Assembly: GCA_029259635.1 (NCBI GenBank)
Contig: JAJDEU010000013.1
Span: 372,001-436,000 of the forward strand
Direction of reading: 5' to 3'
DNA from: Planctomycetota bacterium
Lineage (GTDB): Bacteria; Planctomycetota; UBA1135; GCA-002686595
DNA length: 64,000 nt
This document shows, one piece after another, positions 36,080-45,738 of the stretch (positions within the stretch are counted from its first letter, which is position 1; each line of letters starts with the position of its first letter). The notes under the pieces are model-generated. The model saw nothing but the letters and a program-made list of their open reading frames with translations. It was not told the DNA's origin and ran no database searches. The translations under genes were made by a program, and so were the position numbers.

Positions 36080-39000
36080 ATGCACACATCTGTTCACGCG
36101 CTAGGCCTGCTCCTCACGTTCGCTCTCTCCGGCCCAAGCCCCGCTCCGACCGCCGTCCCGACGACGAGCTCGGCTAGCCCAGCACCTACGAGCTTCGTTC
36201 CCCTACGAGGCCAGTTCGGTCCCGGCCCGAAACACAAGGTCCGCTTCGAAGAGCGCGAGTTCGGAACCCTGAATTGGCTGCGAGAGAGCGGTGCGATCGA
36301 AGCGGAAGAAGACTACGGTTCCTTCATCATCGCCATCGTGGATGAGGACGATTTCGGCGGGAGAGAAGCGCTTCAGATTTCCGAGCTCGGTTTCCGCGAC
36401 GACTACGACTTGCTCCCGCTTGGCGGATTCAATCTCGACGGCTCTCGCCCCAACGAAGTCCTCGACTCCCTGGAACCGACCGAAGTCTTGGGCTCTGGCT
36501 TCGGCGAGCCCCTCGATCCCGACGCGGGCCTCTTCGTGGTGCAGTTTCGCAGCCCGGTTCGAGATCTTTGGAGCGAACAGCTCGAGGAGATCGGCGCCGG
36601 CTTCATGCAGTACAGCCCGATGAACGCGTACGTGTTGGAGGTTGCTCCCGCGAACGTCACTCGTTTGGAGCGCTTTGCCGAGAGCACACCGAGCGTTCAG
36701 TTCATCGACGAGTATCACCCGGCCTTCCGGATGACTCCGGGGATTCGCTCCGCAGCTCGGACGTCGGTCGGCCAACCGATGCCCGTCACGATTCAGCTCA
36801 TCGCGAACGATAACGACCGCTCCAGCTTGGATAGCTTCCGGGCGCTTTCCGAGAGCGACCTTCGCTACGAAAGAGTCGGACCCTACCTCAACCTGCACCT
36901 GGTCCTCGACCCGATCCACTTCCGCCAGCTCGCTCGCCGGTCCGACGTATTTGCCATCGAGATCGACGGAACTCGCAAGCGCCTCGACGAACGTCAGGGC
37001 CAAGTGCTCGCGGGAAATTTGAGCGGCGGTAGCCCGAGTTCGACGGGCTATCTCGCCTGGCTCGCGTCCATGGGCTTCAACTCCTCGCAGTTCGGAAGCT
37101 TCTCGGTCAACGTCGTCGACGACGCCATGTCTCTCACCGGACACCCCGATTTGAATTCGGGTCGGGTGGACTTTGCGCTCAATCCAACGGGACAGAGTGG
37201 TGCGGAAGCTGGCCACGGATTCCTCAACGCGCACATCGTCGCGGGCCTCAACTCGAGCGCGGGCGCGGCCTTCAACGACGCTCTCGGCTACAACTACGGC
37301 TTGGGCATGGCGCCCTGGGCGCACGTCGGTTCTACGGCGATCTTCGGCCCGAGCGGCTCAAACGGTTCCATCTGGGAGGACCAGGCGTACCTGTTGGGCG
37401 CGCGCATCAGCTCCAACTCTTGGAGCTTCATCGACGGTTCGCAGAACCCCATTCCGGACTACGACTCCAACTCGCAGTCCTATGACTTCATCGTCCGAGA
37501 CGCGCGCAGCGGCCAGACCGGTAACCAGGAGTACATGGTCATCTTCGCAGCGGGCAATGACGGTTCGGGATCGAACACGGTCTCCACGCCCAGCACGGCG
37601 AAGAACATTTTAACAGTCGCCGCAGGCGAGAACGACCGGCAGACCGGAACCGATGGCTGCGCCGTCTTCAACTCCGGAGCGGATGATGTACGCGACATCA
37701 TCGCATTCTCCAGCCGCGGGCCGGTGAACAGCGCGGGTGGCGACGGTCGGTGGAAGCCGGAAGTCACCGCTCCGGGAACTCACATTCAAGCCGGCGTCCC
37801 CCAGAGCAACTACGACGGCAGCGGCGTCTGCAACCAGTATTGGCCGTCGGGACAGACGCTCTACGGTTGGTCGAGTGGTACGAGCCATTCGACGCCTGCC
37901 ATTGCGGGCGGCGCGACTCTTGTTCGCCAGTGGTTCTTGAACCAGGCGATGCCCGCTCCGAGCCCGGCGATGAACAAAGCGGTCATTGTCAACTCATCGG
38001 ACTACATGACCGGTGTCGGAGCGAATGACACTCTGCCGAGTAACAGCCAGGGCATGGGGCGCATGAACCTCGGCCGGAGCTTTGACGGAGTCGGTAAGGA
38101 GTTCGTCGATCAGACGGAGCTGCTGACTTTTTCGGGCGACTCCTACTCGATGAATGGAAACATCGACGACTCCGGGAGCCCCTTCCGCGTGACGCTCGTC
38201 TGGACGGATGCGCCGGGATCGACAACGGGTGCGCCGTGGGTCAATGACTTGGATTTGGTCGTCAGCATCGGCGGCAACAACTATCTCGGCAACCGCTTCA
38301 GCGGCCCCAACTCCATCACCGGCGGGTCGGCGGACTTTCGCAACAACACCGAGTCGGTCTTCCTTCCGGCGGGTCAGTCCGGTCCGTTTACGGTCACGGT
38401 CTCGGCCTCGTCCATCGCGGGCAACGGAGTCCCCGGCAATGCCGACTCCACCGATCAAGACTTCGCGCTCTTCATCTACAACGTGACCACCGGAGCTCCG
38501 GTTACGACAGCGGCCTTCATCGCCTCGCCGCTCTCCGGCATCGTTCCGCTCAATGTGAACTTCAGCGACCTCTCTTCCGCCGATGTCACTTCTTGGTCAT
38601 GGACCTTCGGTGACGGCGGCACCTCGACGCTGGAGAATCCGACCCACCTCTACACCGCGGCGGGCACCTATGACGTCTCGCTCTCCGTAATCGGCACGCT
38701 CGGTTCGGACGCGGTCACGAAGCTCGGCTACATCACGGTTCAGCCGCCCGGACTCTCCGACGGCTCTTTCGAATCTCAAACCGCCAATTCCGCGCCCGCC
38801 CTGCCGTGGGAGATCGCGCTCGGCGCCTCGCACATCATCTCGCCCTCCGGAGTCAGTTCGGATTCGGGAATGCCCACCGACGGCACGCAGTGGTGTGAGC
38901 TGGCGGGCGACGATTCCGATAATGCGACCCCGCCATCCAACCCCGGCGGCGTCACGAATCCCTCGCAGGGCGCGACGGGAATTAGCCGCGACTTCAACTA

Positions 39001-42000
39001 TCCCAGCGGACAATCAACGATCGAGTTCGACGGCGCTTTCCTTCGCAACGAGGATCCAGACTCGACGTTCAACGACTTCATGACGGTGGACGTAACCGAC
39101 GGTTCCACGACGGTCAACCTGCTCTACCTCGACACCTTCTCGCCCACTTCCGGAGTCTCTTCGAAGTACGGCTACGCGGTCACGCCCGTTCAAAACGTGA
39201 GCGCGAACCTGGCCACGCTCTTCCCGAGCTCCACGTCCTCGACGACCTTCACGATTACCGCACTCGTCGGAAACCTGGTTGACGATTTCCAGCCGTCGAA
39301 GGGTTACGTCGACAACTTCCGATTCTTCGGAAGCACTCCTCCGCCGGTAGCTGGATTCACCGGAATGCCCGTCAGCGGATCCACGCCGCTCATCGTCACC
39401 TTCACCAATAGTTCGTCCGGATCCATCTCGACCTACGCCTGGACCTTCGGTGACGGCGCAACGTCGACCAGCCAGAACCCGAGCCACAACTACACCGTCG
39501 CGGGAACTTACTCCGTCGCTCTAACGGTCGCTGGCCCCGGCGGCAACGACACGCTCACGCGGACGAACTACATCACCGTCAGTGAGCCCCCGCCGGTCGC
39601 GGCATTCTTCGCCATCCCGTCCTCCGGAGTCGCGCCGAAGATCATCCCCTTCACCAACGTTTCGTCGGGCAACATCACGAGCTACGCGTGGGATTTCGGC
39701 GACGGCGGAACGTCAACTCTCGAAAGCCCGAGCTACAACTACACGACGCCCGGAACCTATACGGTATCTCTAACCGTGGCAGGTCCCGGCGGAGTCGACA
39801 CGCAAACGCGGACGAACTACGTCACGATCAGCGGTCCGCCGCCGGTCGCTGGGTTTACCGGAACGCCGCTGACGGGAGTCGCGCCTCTCAACGTTTCGTT
39901 CAGCGACAGTTCGACGGGCAACGTCGCGACCTACGCTTGGACGTTTGGCGATGGCGGGACTTCGACCCTTCAGAACCCGAGCTACGACTACGTCACGCCA
40001 GGAACCTACTCGGTCGCTCTGACCGTCACGGGACCCGGTGGTTCAGACACACTGACACGCACCGCGTACGTCACGGTCAATGATCCCCCGCCGGTCGCCG
40101 GATTCTCCGGAACGCCGCTGACGGGCGTCGCGCCGCTCAACGTCACGTTCAGCGACAGCTCGACGGGCAACGTCGCGACTTACGCTTGGACGTTTGGCGA
40201 TGGCGGGACTTCGACCCTTCAGAACCCGAGCTACAACTATGTCACGCCGGGAACTTACTCCGTCGCGCTAACGGTCACGGGGCCGGGCGGATCCGACACG
40301 TTGACGCGCACTGCGTACGTCACGGTCAACGACCCGCCGCCGGTCGCTGGGTTTACCGGCACGCCGCTGATCGGAGTCGCGCCGCTGAACGTCACGTTTA
40401 GCGACAGTTCAACCGGGAACGTCGCGACCTACGCTTGGACCTTCGGTGACGGCGGGACTTCGACACTTCAGAATCCGAGCTACAACTACGTCACGCCCGG
40501 CACCTACTCGGTCGCTCTGACCGTCACCGGTCCCGGCGGTTCGGACACACTTACGCGCACCGCGTACGTCACGGTCACCGATCCCCCGCCGGTCGCCGGG
40601 TTCACCGGCACGCCGCTGACGGGTGTCGCGCCGCTCAATGTTTCGTTTAGTGACAGTTCGACAGGGAACGTCGCGACTTACGCTTGGACCTTTGGTGATG
40701 GCGGGACCTCGACGCTCCAGAACCCGAGCTACAACTACGTCACGCCGGGCACTTACTCCGTCGCTCTGACGGTCACAGGACCGGGCGGATCCGACACGCT
40801 CACACGCACCGCGTACGTCACGGTCAATGATCCCCCGCCGGTCGCTGGATTCACCGGAACGCCGCTGACTGGCGTCGCGCCGCTCAACGTAACGTTCAGC
40901 GATAGCTCGACAGGCAACGTCGCGACCTACGCCTGGACGTTTGGTGATGGCGGGACCTCGACGCTTCAGAATCCGAGCTACAACTACGTCACGCCGGGCA
41001 CTTACTCCGTCGCGCTGACGGTCACGGGACCCGGTGGTTCGGACACGTTGACTCGCACCGCGTACGTCACGGTCAACGATCCCCCGCCGGTCGCTGGATT
41101 CACCGGAACGCCGCTGACTGGCGTCGCGCCGCTCAACGTAACGTTCAGCGATAGCTCGACAGGCAACGTCGCGACCTACGCTTGGACGTTTGGTGATGGC
41201 GGGACCTCGACGCTTCAGAACCCGAGCTACAACTACGTCACGCCGGGAACTTACTCGGTCGCTCTGACGGTCACGGGGCCGGGTGGCTCGGACACGCTCA
41301 CACGCACCGCGTACGTCACGGTCAATGACCCGCCGCCGGTCGCCGGATTCTCCGGAACGCCGCTGATCGGTGTCGCACCGCTCAACGTCACGTTCAGCGA
41401 CAGCTCAACCGGCAACGTCGCGACCTACGCTTGGACCTTCGGTGATGGCGGGACTTCGACGCTTCAGAACCCGAGCTACAACTACGTCACGCCGGGAACC
41501 TACTCCGTCGCACTGACGGTCACGGGACCCGGTGGTTCGGACACGTTGACACGCACTGCGTATGTCACCGTCAATGATCCGCCGCCGGTCGCTGGGTTTA
41601 GCGGCACGCCGCTGACGGGTGTCGCACCGCTCAACGTCACGTTCAGCGACAGCTCAACCGGCAACGTCGCGACCTACGCTTGGACCTTTGGTGATGGCGG
41701 GACGTCGACGCTTCAGAACCCGAGCTACAACTACGTCACGCCGGGAACTTACTCGGTCGCACTAACCGTCACCGGTCCGGGCGGCATGGACACGCTCACT
41801 CAGTCGAGCTATGTCACGGTTGCGACACCGGTCACGATCGGCTCCATGGCTCCGCTTTCGATCGAGACGCTGCAAGTGGGAACCGCCGAGACCGTTACCA
41901 TCACCGGAACGGGCTTTGTTCCTTCCACGACGGTAACGGTGGATGGCGTGCCTCTGACCTCGAACTTCACCGTGGTGGACAGCACGACGATCACTTTGGC

Positions 42001-42448
42001 GTGGCCCCTCGTCAGTGCGCTCGGAGCCATTGACGTTGTCGTCAGCAACGCGAACGGAAGTGATACGACCTCGATGAACGTGGTCTTTAACGCGACTCCC
42101 ACAGTCCAGATTGACGGTGGCGACCAGGTGGTTCCGCTCTCTTCGGCGAACGGCGTGACCTGGGCAGTGGCGAGCGAGCCCCTCGACGTCTTCTTGCTGT
42201 TTGTGTCCCCCGACAACATCCCCTCTGTCGCGCCGGGAATCTTCGAGCTGCTGATCGGAAACAACTCAACAACGATCTTCAAGCTTCCGAACCTCAAGAT
42301 GAACGCAAAGGGCTGGAAGAGAAGAAGCTCGCCATTCTCCGGAATTGCGCCCAATACTCCCATCTACTGGCAGGGACTCGTGTTCGATCCGATTGGAACC
42401 ATGCCCCTACCGGCATCCAATCTCCAAGAGACGATCGTCATCAACTAG
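36080..42448 (+). CDS. Secreted subtilisin-like S8 protease with 11 PKD domains, IPT/TIG domain and C-terminal beta domain (2122 aa)
   Basis: Starts with a signal peptide (MHTSVHALGLLLTFALSGPS); the upstream open frame is rejected because it lacks a leader. A pro-like region precedes a KP-43-like catalytic domain: Asp in FSVNVVDDAMSLTGH, His in EAGHGFLNAHIVAG, oxyanion Asn region FAAGNDGSGS, nucleophile Ser in SSGTSHSTPAIAGG (about residues 343, 378, 495 and 602). A jelly-roll P-type domain follows, then PKD 1, a lectin-like insert (GSFESQTANSAPALPWE), ten tandem PKD domains of exactly 83 residues, an IPT/TIG domain (about 1915-2000) and a small C-terminal domain. Likely a secreted or surface-attached protease that binds polymers or particles. 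Overlapping antisense frames are shadows of the GC-biased repeats. Confidence 0.93.
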   Translation: MHTSVHALGLLLTFALSGPSPAPTAVPTTSSASPAPTSFVPLRGQFGPGPKHKVRFEEREFGTLNWLRESGAIEAEEDYGSFIIAIVDEDDFGGREALQISELGFRDDYDLLPLGGFNLDGSRPNEVLDSLEPTEVLGSGFGEPLDPDAGLFVVQFRSPVRDLWSEQLEEIGAGFMQYSPMNAYVLEVAPANVTRLERFAESTPSVQFIDEYHPAFRMTPGIRSAARTSVGQPMPVTIQLIANDNDRSSLDSFRALSESDLRYERVGPYLNLHLVLDPIHFRQLARRSDVFAIEIDGTRKRLDERQGQVLAGNLSGGSPSSTGYLAWLASMGFNSSQFGSFSVNVVDDAMSLTGHPDLNSGRVDFALNPTGQSGAEAGHGFLNAHIVAGLNSSAGAAFNDALGYNYGLGMAPWAHVGSTAIFGPSGSNGSIWEDQAYLLGARISSNSWSFIDGSQNPIPDYDSNSQSYDFIVRDARSGQTGNQEYMVIFAAGNDGSGSNTVSTPSTAKNILTVAAGENDRQTGTDGCAVFNSGADDVRDIIAFSSRGPVNSAGGDGRWKPEVTAPGTHIQAGVPQSNYDGSGVCNQYWPSGQTLYGWSSGTSHSTPAIAGGATLVRQWFLNQAMPAPSPAMNKAVIVNSSDYMTGVGANDTLPSNSQGMGRMNLGRSFDGVGKEFVDQTELLTFSGDSYSMNGNIDDSGSPFRVTLVWTDAPGSTTGAPWVNDLDLVVSIGGNNYLGNRFSGPNSITGGSADFRNNTESVFLPAGQSGPFTVTVSASSIAGNGVPGNADSTDQDFALFIYNVTTGAPVTTAAFIASPLSGIVPLNVNFSDLSSADVTSWSWTFGDGGTSTLENPTHLYTAAGTYDVSLSVIGTLGSDAVTKLGYITVQPPGLSDGSFESQTANSAPALPWEIALGASHIISPSGVSSDSGMPTDGTQWCELAGDDSDNATPPSNPGGVTNPSQGATGISRDFNYPSGQSTIEFDGAFLRNEDPDSTFNDFMTVDVTDGSTTVNLLYLDTFSPTSGVSSKYGYAVTPVQNVSANLATLFPSSTSSTTFTITALVGNLVDDFQPSKGYVDNFRFFGSTPPPVAGFTGMPVSGSTPLIVTFTNSSSGSISTYAWTFGDGATSTSQNPSHNYTVAGTYSVALTVAGPGGNDTLTRTNYITVSEPPPVAAFFAIPSSGVAPKIIPFTNVSSGNITSYAWDFGDGGTSTLESPSYNYTTPGTYTVSLTVAGPGGVDTQTRTNYVTISGPPPVAGFTGTPLTGVAPLNVSFSDSSTGNVATYAWTFGDGGTSTLQNPSYDYVTPGTYSVALTVTGPGGSDTLTRTAYVTVNDPPPVAGFSGTPLTGVAPLNVTFSDSSTGNVATYAWTFGDGGTSTLQNPSYNYVTPGTYSVALTVTGPGGSDTLTRTAYVTVNDPPPVAGFTGTPLIGVAPLNVTFSDSSTGNVATYAWTFGDGGTSTLQNPSYNYVTPGTYSVALTVTGPGGSDTLTRTAYVTVTDPPPVAGFTGTPLTGVAPLNVSFSDSSTGNVATYAWTFGDGGTSTLQNPSYNYVTPGTYSVALTVTGPGGSDTLTRTAYVTVNDPPPVAGFTGTPLTGVAPLNVTFSDSSTGNVATYAWTFGDGGTSTLQNPSYNYVTPGTYSVALTVTGPGGSDTLTRTAYVTVNDPPPVAGFTGTPLTGVAPLNVTFSDSSTGNVATYAWTFGDGGTSTLQNPSYNYVTPGTYSVALTVTGPGGSDTLTRTAYVTVNDPPPVAGFSGTPLIGVAPLNVTFSDSSTGNVATYAWTFGDGGTSTLQNPSYNYVTPGTYSVALTVTGPGGSDTLTRTAYVTVNDPPPVAGFSGTPLTGVAPLNVTFSDSSTGNVATYAWTFGDGGTSTLQNPSYNYVTPGTYSVALTVTGPGGMDTLTQSSYVTVATPVTIGSMAPLSIETLQVGTAETVTITGTGFVPSTTVTVDGVPLTSNFTVVDSTTITLAWPLVSALGAIDVVVSNANGSDTTSMNVVFNATPTVQIDGGDQVVPLSSANGVTWAVASEPLDVFLLFVSPDNIPSVAPGIFELLIGNNSTTIFKLPNLKMNAKGWKRRSSPFSGIAPNTPIYWQGLVFDPIGTMPLPASNLQETIVIN
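39343..41832 (+). repeat. Ten tandem 249-bp repeats encoding PKD domains
   Basis: Units start at 39343, 39592, 39841, 40090, 40339, 40588, 40837, 41086, 41335 and 41584, each exactly 249 bases (83 codons), with no indels. Units 1 and 2 are divergent; 3 to 10 are nearly identical at protein level (each with YAWTFGDGGTSTLQNPSY) yet differ by scattered synonymous changes. These are in-gene protein repeats, not a CRISPR or intergenic satellite. Confidence 0.97.
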
Positions 42449-42476
42449 TGGCGATGACGAGTGAGTGCCGCGTCTC

Positions 42477-44714
42477 TCAGTCGTCGAGCGAATCCAGCAT
42501 CACTTGAATGTCGGTCGTCGGCTGCTTGCACGCGAAATTCTGGCAGACGTAGGCGGTAGCTCGCCCATCTCGCCAAACCTGTGGTTCCGAATACTTTGCG
42601 ATCGTTGTAATCAGCGGTGCGTCTTCCCCGGCGGGTCGAAAGATCACGACCTTGTTCGGGAGGAACACGGCTGCCAGCGCGCGCGTCATGGCAGAAGTAT
42701 CCTCGGCTCCTCGCTCGCCAGCGATCACAATCTCGAAGGCCGGGCCGACCGAGAAATCGACGGCGAGCATCAGCTGCGTGAATCCCATTGGACCCCGCTG
42801 CACATCACCCGAAAAAGCCCGAATGAGCTCGTGAGCGCGGTCATCGAACTCCGCGTTGGCCGTCATGCGCGACAGCCGGAGCAGGTTGAGCGCGAAGACG
42901 GAATTGCCGGAGGGAATCGCTCCGTCGTAGATCTCCTTCGATCGCACAATCAGGGCTTCTCCGTCGCTGGGCGCGAGAAAGAAGCCCCCGCTCTCTTCGT
43001 CCCAAAAGAACTCGAGCGCAATTTTCGTAAGATCGATCGAGGCGACCAAGTAGCGCTCATCAAAACTGGACTCGTACAGCTCGAGCAATCCCCAAACGGA
43101 AAAGGCGTAGTCTTCCAACAAACCGGTGAGGCCAGCTTCGCCAAGACGACTGCGCTTGTAGAGTCGTCCATTCTCTGCACGCAAGCTGGTGAGCAGGTTG
43201 TCGCCCGCGCGCTTTGCTAGCTCCGTCCAGCGCGGCTCGTCGAAGGCGCGCCCCGCCATCGCGCATGCCGCGATCATCAGACCGTTCCAGTCCGTCAGCA
43301 CCTTGTCGTCTTTGAGCGGATGCACTCTCGGCTCGCGAATCTGGAACAGCTTTCGACGCACGGCCTCCATGCGCTCTTCGAACTCCGCAACCTCCAGGTC
43401 GAGCTCAGAGGCCAAGACTCCCGCATCTTTCGTGAGGTGCAATATATTGGCGTGCGGTTTGACCTCGTCGGCCTCCGACTCGAAATTCCCGCTCTCACTC
43501 GCGTTCCAGATGGTTGCCGCAAAGGCTCCATCTTCATCGCCGAGCGCCGACTTCAAGTCCGCCGTACTCCAGAGGTAGAAGAGCCCTTCAATCCCCTCGC
43601 TATCCGCGTCTTCTGCGGAATAGAAACCGCCCGAAGGAGCCGTCATGTCGCGCTCGACGTACTCCAAGATCTCTTCTGCCGTCTGGCGCAGGTCTTCATA
43701 ACCCGTCATCTGCCACGCTTCGACACAGGCCATCGCAATCAACGCCTGGTCATAGAGCATCTTCTCGAAGTGCGGAACCAACCACTTTTCGTCGGTGGAG
43801 TAGCGGGCGAATCCGAGTCCGACGTGGTCCCAGATACCACCGCGTCGCATCTCGCGCAGAGTCTTCACGACCATGTCGACGCCGGTCTGATTCCCGGATC
43901 GCGCGGCATAGCGAAGCAAGAAGCGCAGGTTGTGCGGCCGCGGAAATTTCGGCGCTCCACCGAATCCGCCATTCGTCGAGTCGAAGCTCTGCGCCAACTG
44001 CTGATAGCACGCCTCGAGAGTGCTCTGATTCAACGGGGGACCCGGGTTTCCACCCGAACGATCGGCCAACTGCTTCACGATTCCCTTCGCGCTCGCCTCA
44101 AGCTCCGCGCGCTGATCGCGCCAGGCTGTCCCGATGAGCGGCAAGAGCTCCATCATCCCCCGCCGGCCATAGCGATTGGCTTTCGGAATGTAGGTCGCCG
44201 CGAAGAAGGGCTCGCGATCCGGTGTCATCATGACCGTCATCGGCCACCCCCCGCTTCCGGTGATCGCTTGGGTCACCGTCATGTAGACCTGGTCGACGTC
44301 GGGGCGCTCTTCGCGATCGACTTTGACGCACACGAAGTACTTATTGAGTAGCTCGGCAACCTCTTCGTCTTCGAAGCTCTCGTGCTCCATGACGTGACAC
44401 CAGTGACACGTCGAATAGCCCACCGACAGAAAGATCGGCTTGTCCGCCTTGCGCGCCACTTCGAAGGCCGCGTCACCCCAGGGATACCAGTCCACGGGAT
44501 TGCGCGCATGTTGAAGCAGATAGGGGCTCTGCTCGAAGACCAGTCGATTGAACTCGTCGCCTCCATCCGGCGGCAGAGACGCGATGACTTCGGGAGCTGG
44601 CAAGCTCTTTCGCGTTGTAGTCTGAGCCTCGGAAGAGTTGTCGCATGCGACGAGCGCAACGACGAGCGCGATGGTCGCCCCCACTCTTCGTCCGAGTCGA
44701 GTGGAGTCCGTCAT
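42477..44714 (-). CDS. YyaL/DUF255 thioredoxin-domain protein with alpha/alpha toroid, lipoprotein (745 aa)
   Basis: Family of large thioredoxin-fold proteins (YyaL/SPATA20). The N-terminal lipoprotein signal ends at ALVAC (cleavage before the Cys), so the protein is exported and lipid-anchored. The diagnostic segments are present: [18 protein letters not shown], then [16 protein letters not shown] (thioredoxin-like CxxC), [12 protein letters not shown] and FFAATYIPK. The C-terminal two thirds is a six-hairpin glycosidase-like toroid ([20 protein letters not shown]). Start chosen at ATG 44714; the frame could begin at GTG 44756 but that lies inside the palindromic element and lacks a signal-like start. 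Function of the family is not settled. Confidence 0.9.
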   Translation of the reverse strand: MTDSTRLGRRVGATIALVVALVACDNSSEAQTTTRKSLPAPEVIASLPPDGGDEFNRLVFEQSPYLLQHARNPVDWYPWGDAAFEVARKADKPIFLSVGYSTCHWCHVMEHESFEDEEVAELLNKYFVCVKVDREERPDVDQVYMTVTQAITGSGGWPMTVMMTPDREPFFAATYIPKANRYGRRGMMELLPLIGTAWRDQRAELEASAKGIVKQLADRSGGNPGPPLNQSTLEACYQQLAQSFDSTNGGFGGAPKFPRPHNLRFLLRYAARSGNQTGVDMVVKTLREMRRGGIWDHVGLGFARYSTDEKWLVPHFEKMLYDQALIAMACVEAWQMTGYEDLRQTAEEILEYVERDMTAPSGGFYSAEDADSEGIEGLFYLWSTADLKSALGDEDGAFAATIWNASESGNFESEADEVKPHANILHLTKDAGVLASELDLEVAEFEERMEAVRRKLFQIREPRVHPLKDDKVLTDWNGLMIAACAMAGRAFDEPRWTELAKRAGDNLLTSLRAENGRLYKRSRLGEAGLTGLLEDYAFSVWGLLELYESSFDERYLVASIDLTKIALEFFWDEESGGFFLAPSDGEALIVRSKEIYDGAIPSGNSVFALNLLRLSRMTANAEFDDRAHELIRAFSGDVQRGPMGFTQLMLAVDFSVGPAFEIVIAGERGAEDTSAMTRALAAVFLPNKVVIFRPAGEDAPLITTIAKYSEPQVWRDGRATAYVCQNFACKQPTTDIQVMLDSLDD

Positions 44715-44732
44715 GGTTGAGTTCGCATGGAA

Positions 44733-44964
44733 GAAGGTGGCAATACGGTGTCGCACACTCTGTTTCCGGTTTTCCGAAGAGCATCGGCAGGCCGAAAGGT
44801 TGAGTACCGAACCCGGTTCAGATCTAAACTTTAGGACGATCAGGGCTCTGCCATGGCGGTCCTAAAGTTTAGAACTGAACCGGGTTCGGTACTCAACCTT
44901 TCGGCCCCGTTAGTTGGCTAGCAAAAACCGACAACAGAGTGTGCGACACCGTATTGCCACCTTC
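44733..44964. repeat. Large interrupted palindrome (232 bp)
   Basis: The outer arms (44733-44764 and 44933-44964) are a perfect 32-bp inverted repeat. The inner arms (44790-44837 and 44859-44906) match in 47 of 48 positions around a 21-base loop. Between outer and inner arms are unmatched stretches of 25 and 26 bases that begin alike (CGGTTTT) and then diverge. The element fills almost all of the gap between two same-strand genes, so their transcripts would carry one giant hairpin. No target-site duplication or open frame was seen. Possible natures: a MITE/foldback element, or a structured regulatory or terminator element. Confidence 0.9.
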
Positions 44965-44989
44965 AGCTACGCGAGAGTGGATCTCGCTT

Positions 44990-45448
44990 TCAGTTGAGCG
45001 CCGCAGACAGGAGCGCCGACACGTCATCGACGTTATTCGCGACGACAACTCCGTCGGGATTGACCAAATAGGCCTGTGGGATCATCGTCACGCCCCACTT
45101 GTCGAAGGTCTCCGAAGCTCCCGTAAGAATAGGATAGGTCGCGCCCAGATCCTCAATGAACTGTCGCGCCTCCGCTTCGTCGCCTTGCATCACTCCTACG
45201 ACGCTGAAGTTGTCCGAACCGAATTCCTCTTGCATCTCCACGAGATGGGGTACCGCTGTGCGGCAGCCGCCTCATGTCGGCGCGAAAAATTCGACGAGAG
45301 TCCAGCGCTGATCGATTTCAGAAGGAGTCGAATCTCCATCTGCTCGAACCCAGCTCTGGCCGGAGATCTCCGGAGCGGGTTGATCCATTTGGCTCGCGTT
45401 GCAGGCCGAGGCGAGCACCAACATTCCGATCGCAAGGTGGCGGTACAT
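44990..45448 (-). CDS. Thioredoxin-like (TlpA/AhpC-TSA type) lipoprotein with in-frame UGA at the first active-site cysteine; candidate selenoprotein (152 aa)
   Basis: The frame starts at ATG 45448 with a lipoprotein signal (MYRHLAIGMLVLASAC). It reaches WTLVEFFAPT, then UGA (45272-45274), and continues in the same frame as GGCRTAVPHLVEMQEEFG, FSVVGVMQGDEAEARQFIED, YPILTGASETFDKWGV and IPQAYLVNPDGVVVAN to the stop at 44990. In TlpA-like proteins the position after FFAPT is the N-terminal cysteine of CxxC, so UGA read as selenocysteine gives UGGC. A 6-bp hairpin with a GUG loop lies 24 bases after UGA. A recent Cys-to-stop mutation is the alternative; intact coding quality on both sides and the hairpin favour Sec. 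Likely an envelope thiol-disulfide reductase. Confidence 0.72.
45233..45247 (-). promoter_or_regulatory. Putative bacterial SECIS hairpin
   Basis: On the mRNA strand CATCTC and GAGATG form a perfect 6-bp stem with loop GUG. The first loop base, a G, is 30 nucleotides after the UGA. From established knowledge, bacterial SECIS elements lie just downstream of UGA with a small apical loop whose first bases include G; this fits in position and loop. A second, shorter stem (CCGC/GCGG) lies nearer to the UGA and could compete. Confidence 0.55.
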
Positions 45449-45738
45449 GCTCAGTATCCTAGCAAGCTGTAGTTCCGGGGATTTCCCCGCAGGAGGCGGA
45501 TTTGATGAGCTTCGTCCTCGAAACCCCACCCGGTTCGACCGAGTGGGCGATCTGTTTGGGTACAGCCCATCTCGAGCCGCTGGCCCAAGCCGAAATGTCG
45601 CGCGAATAAGCAAAGGCTCCTCGCCAAACTGTGGAACGAATCCCCGGTCAGCGGATATTCTATTCGCCCCAAGTTCGGGATACCTACGGGCTTCCACGCC
45701 CCCACCCAAGTTCCATCGACCACAATGCAGGGTCCGTC

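Noticed and set aside
36203..37324. Long antisense frame (373 codons) under the PKD protease
   Set aside because: Its translation is Val/Glu/Arg-rich without motifs and mirrors the codon bias of the well-supported plus-strand protease.
39343..41832. Regular repeats suggestive of a CRISPR or satellite array
   Set aside because: The period is 249 bases, whole units are alike with no unique spacers, and they lie in frame inside a gene as PKD domains.
44715..44756. GTG-initiated extension of the YyaL-type gene
   Set aside because: It lies inside the palindromic element and would bury the lipoprotein signal behind 14 extra residues.
45272..45448. A free-standing short lipoprotein ending at the UGA
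   Set aside because: The sequence after the UGA continues the thioredoxin fold in the same frame, so the two halves belong together; a 59-residue product would lack the active site.
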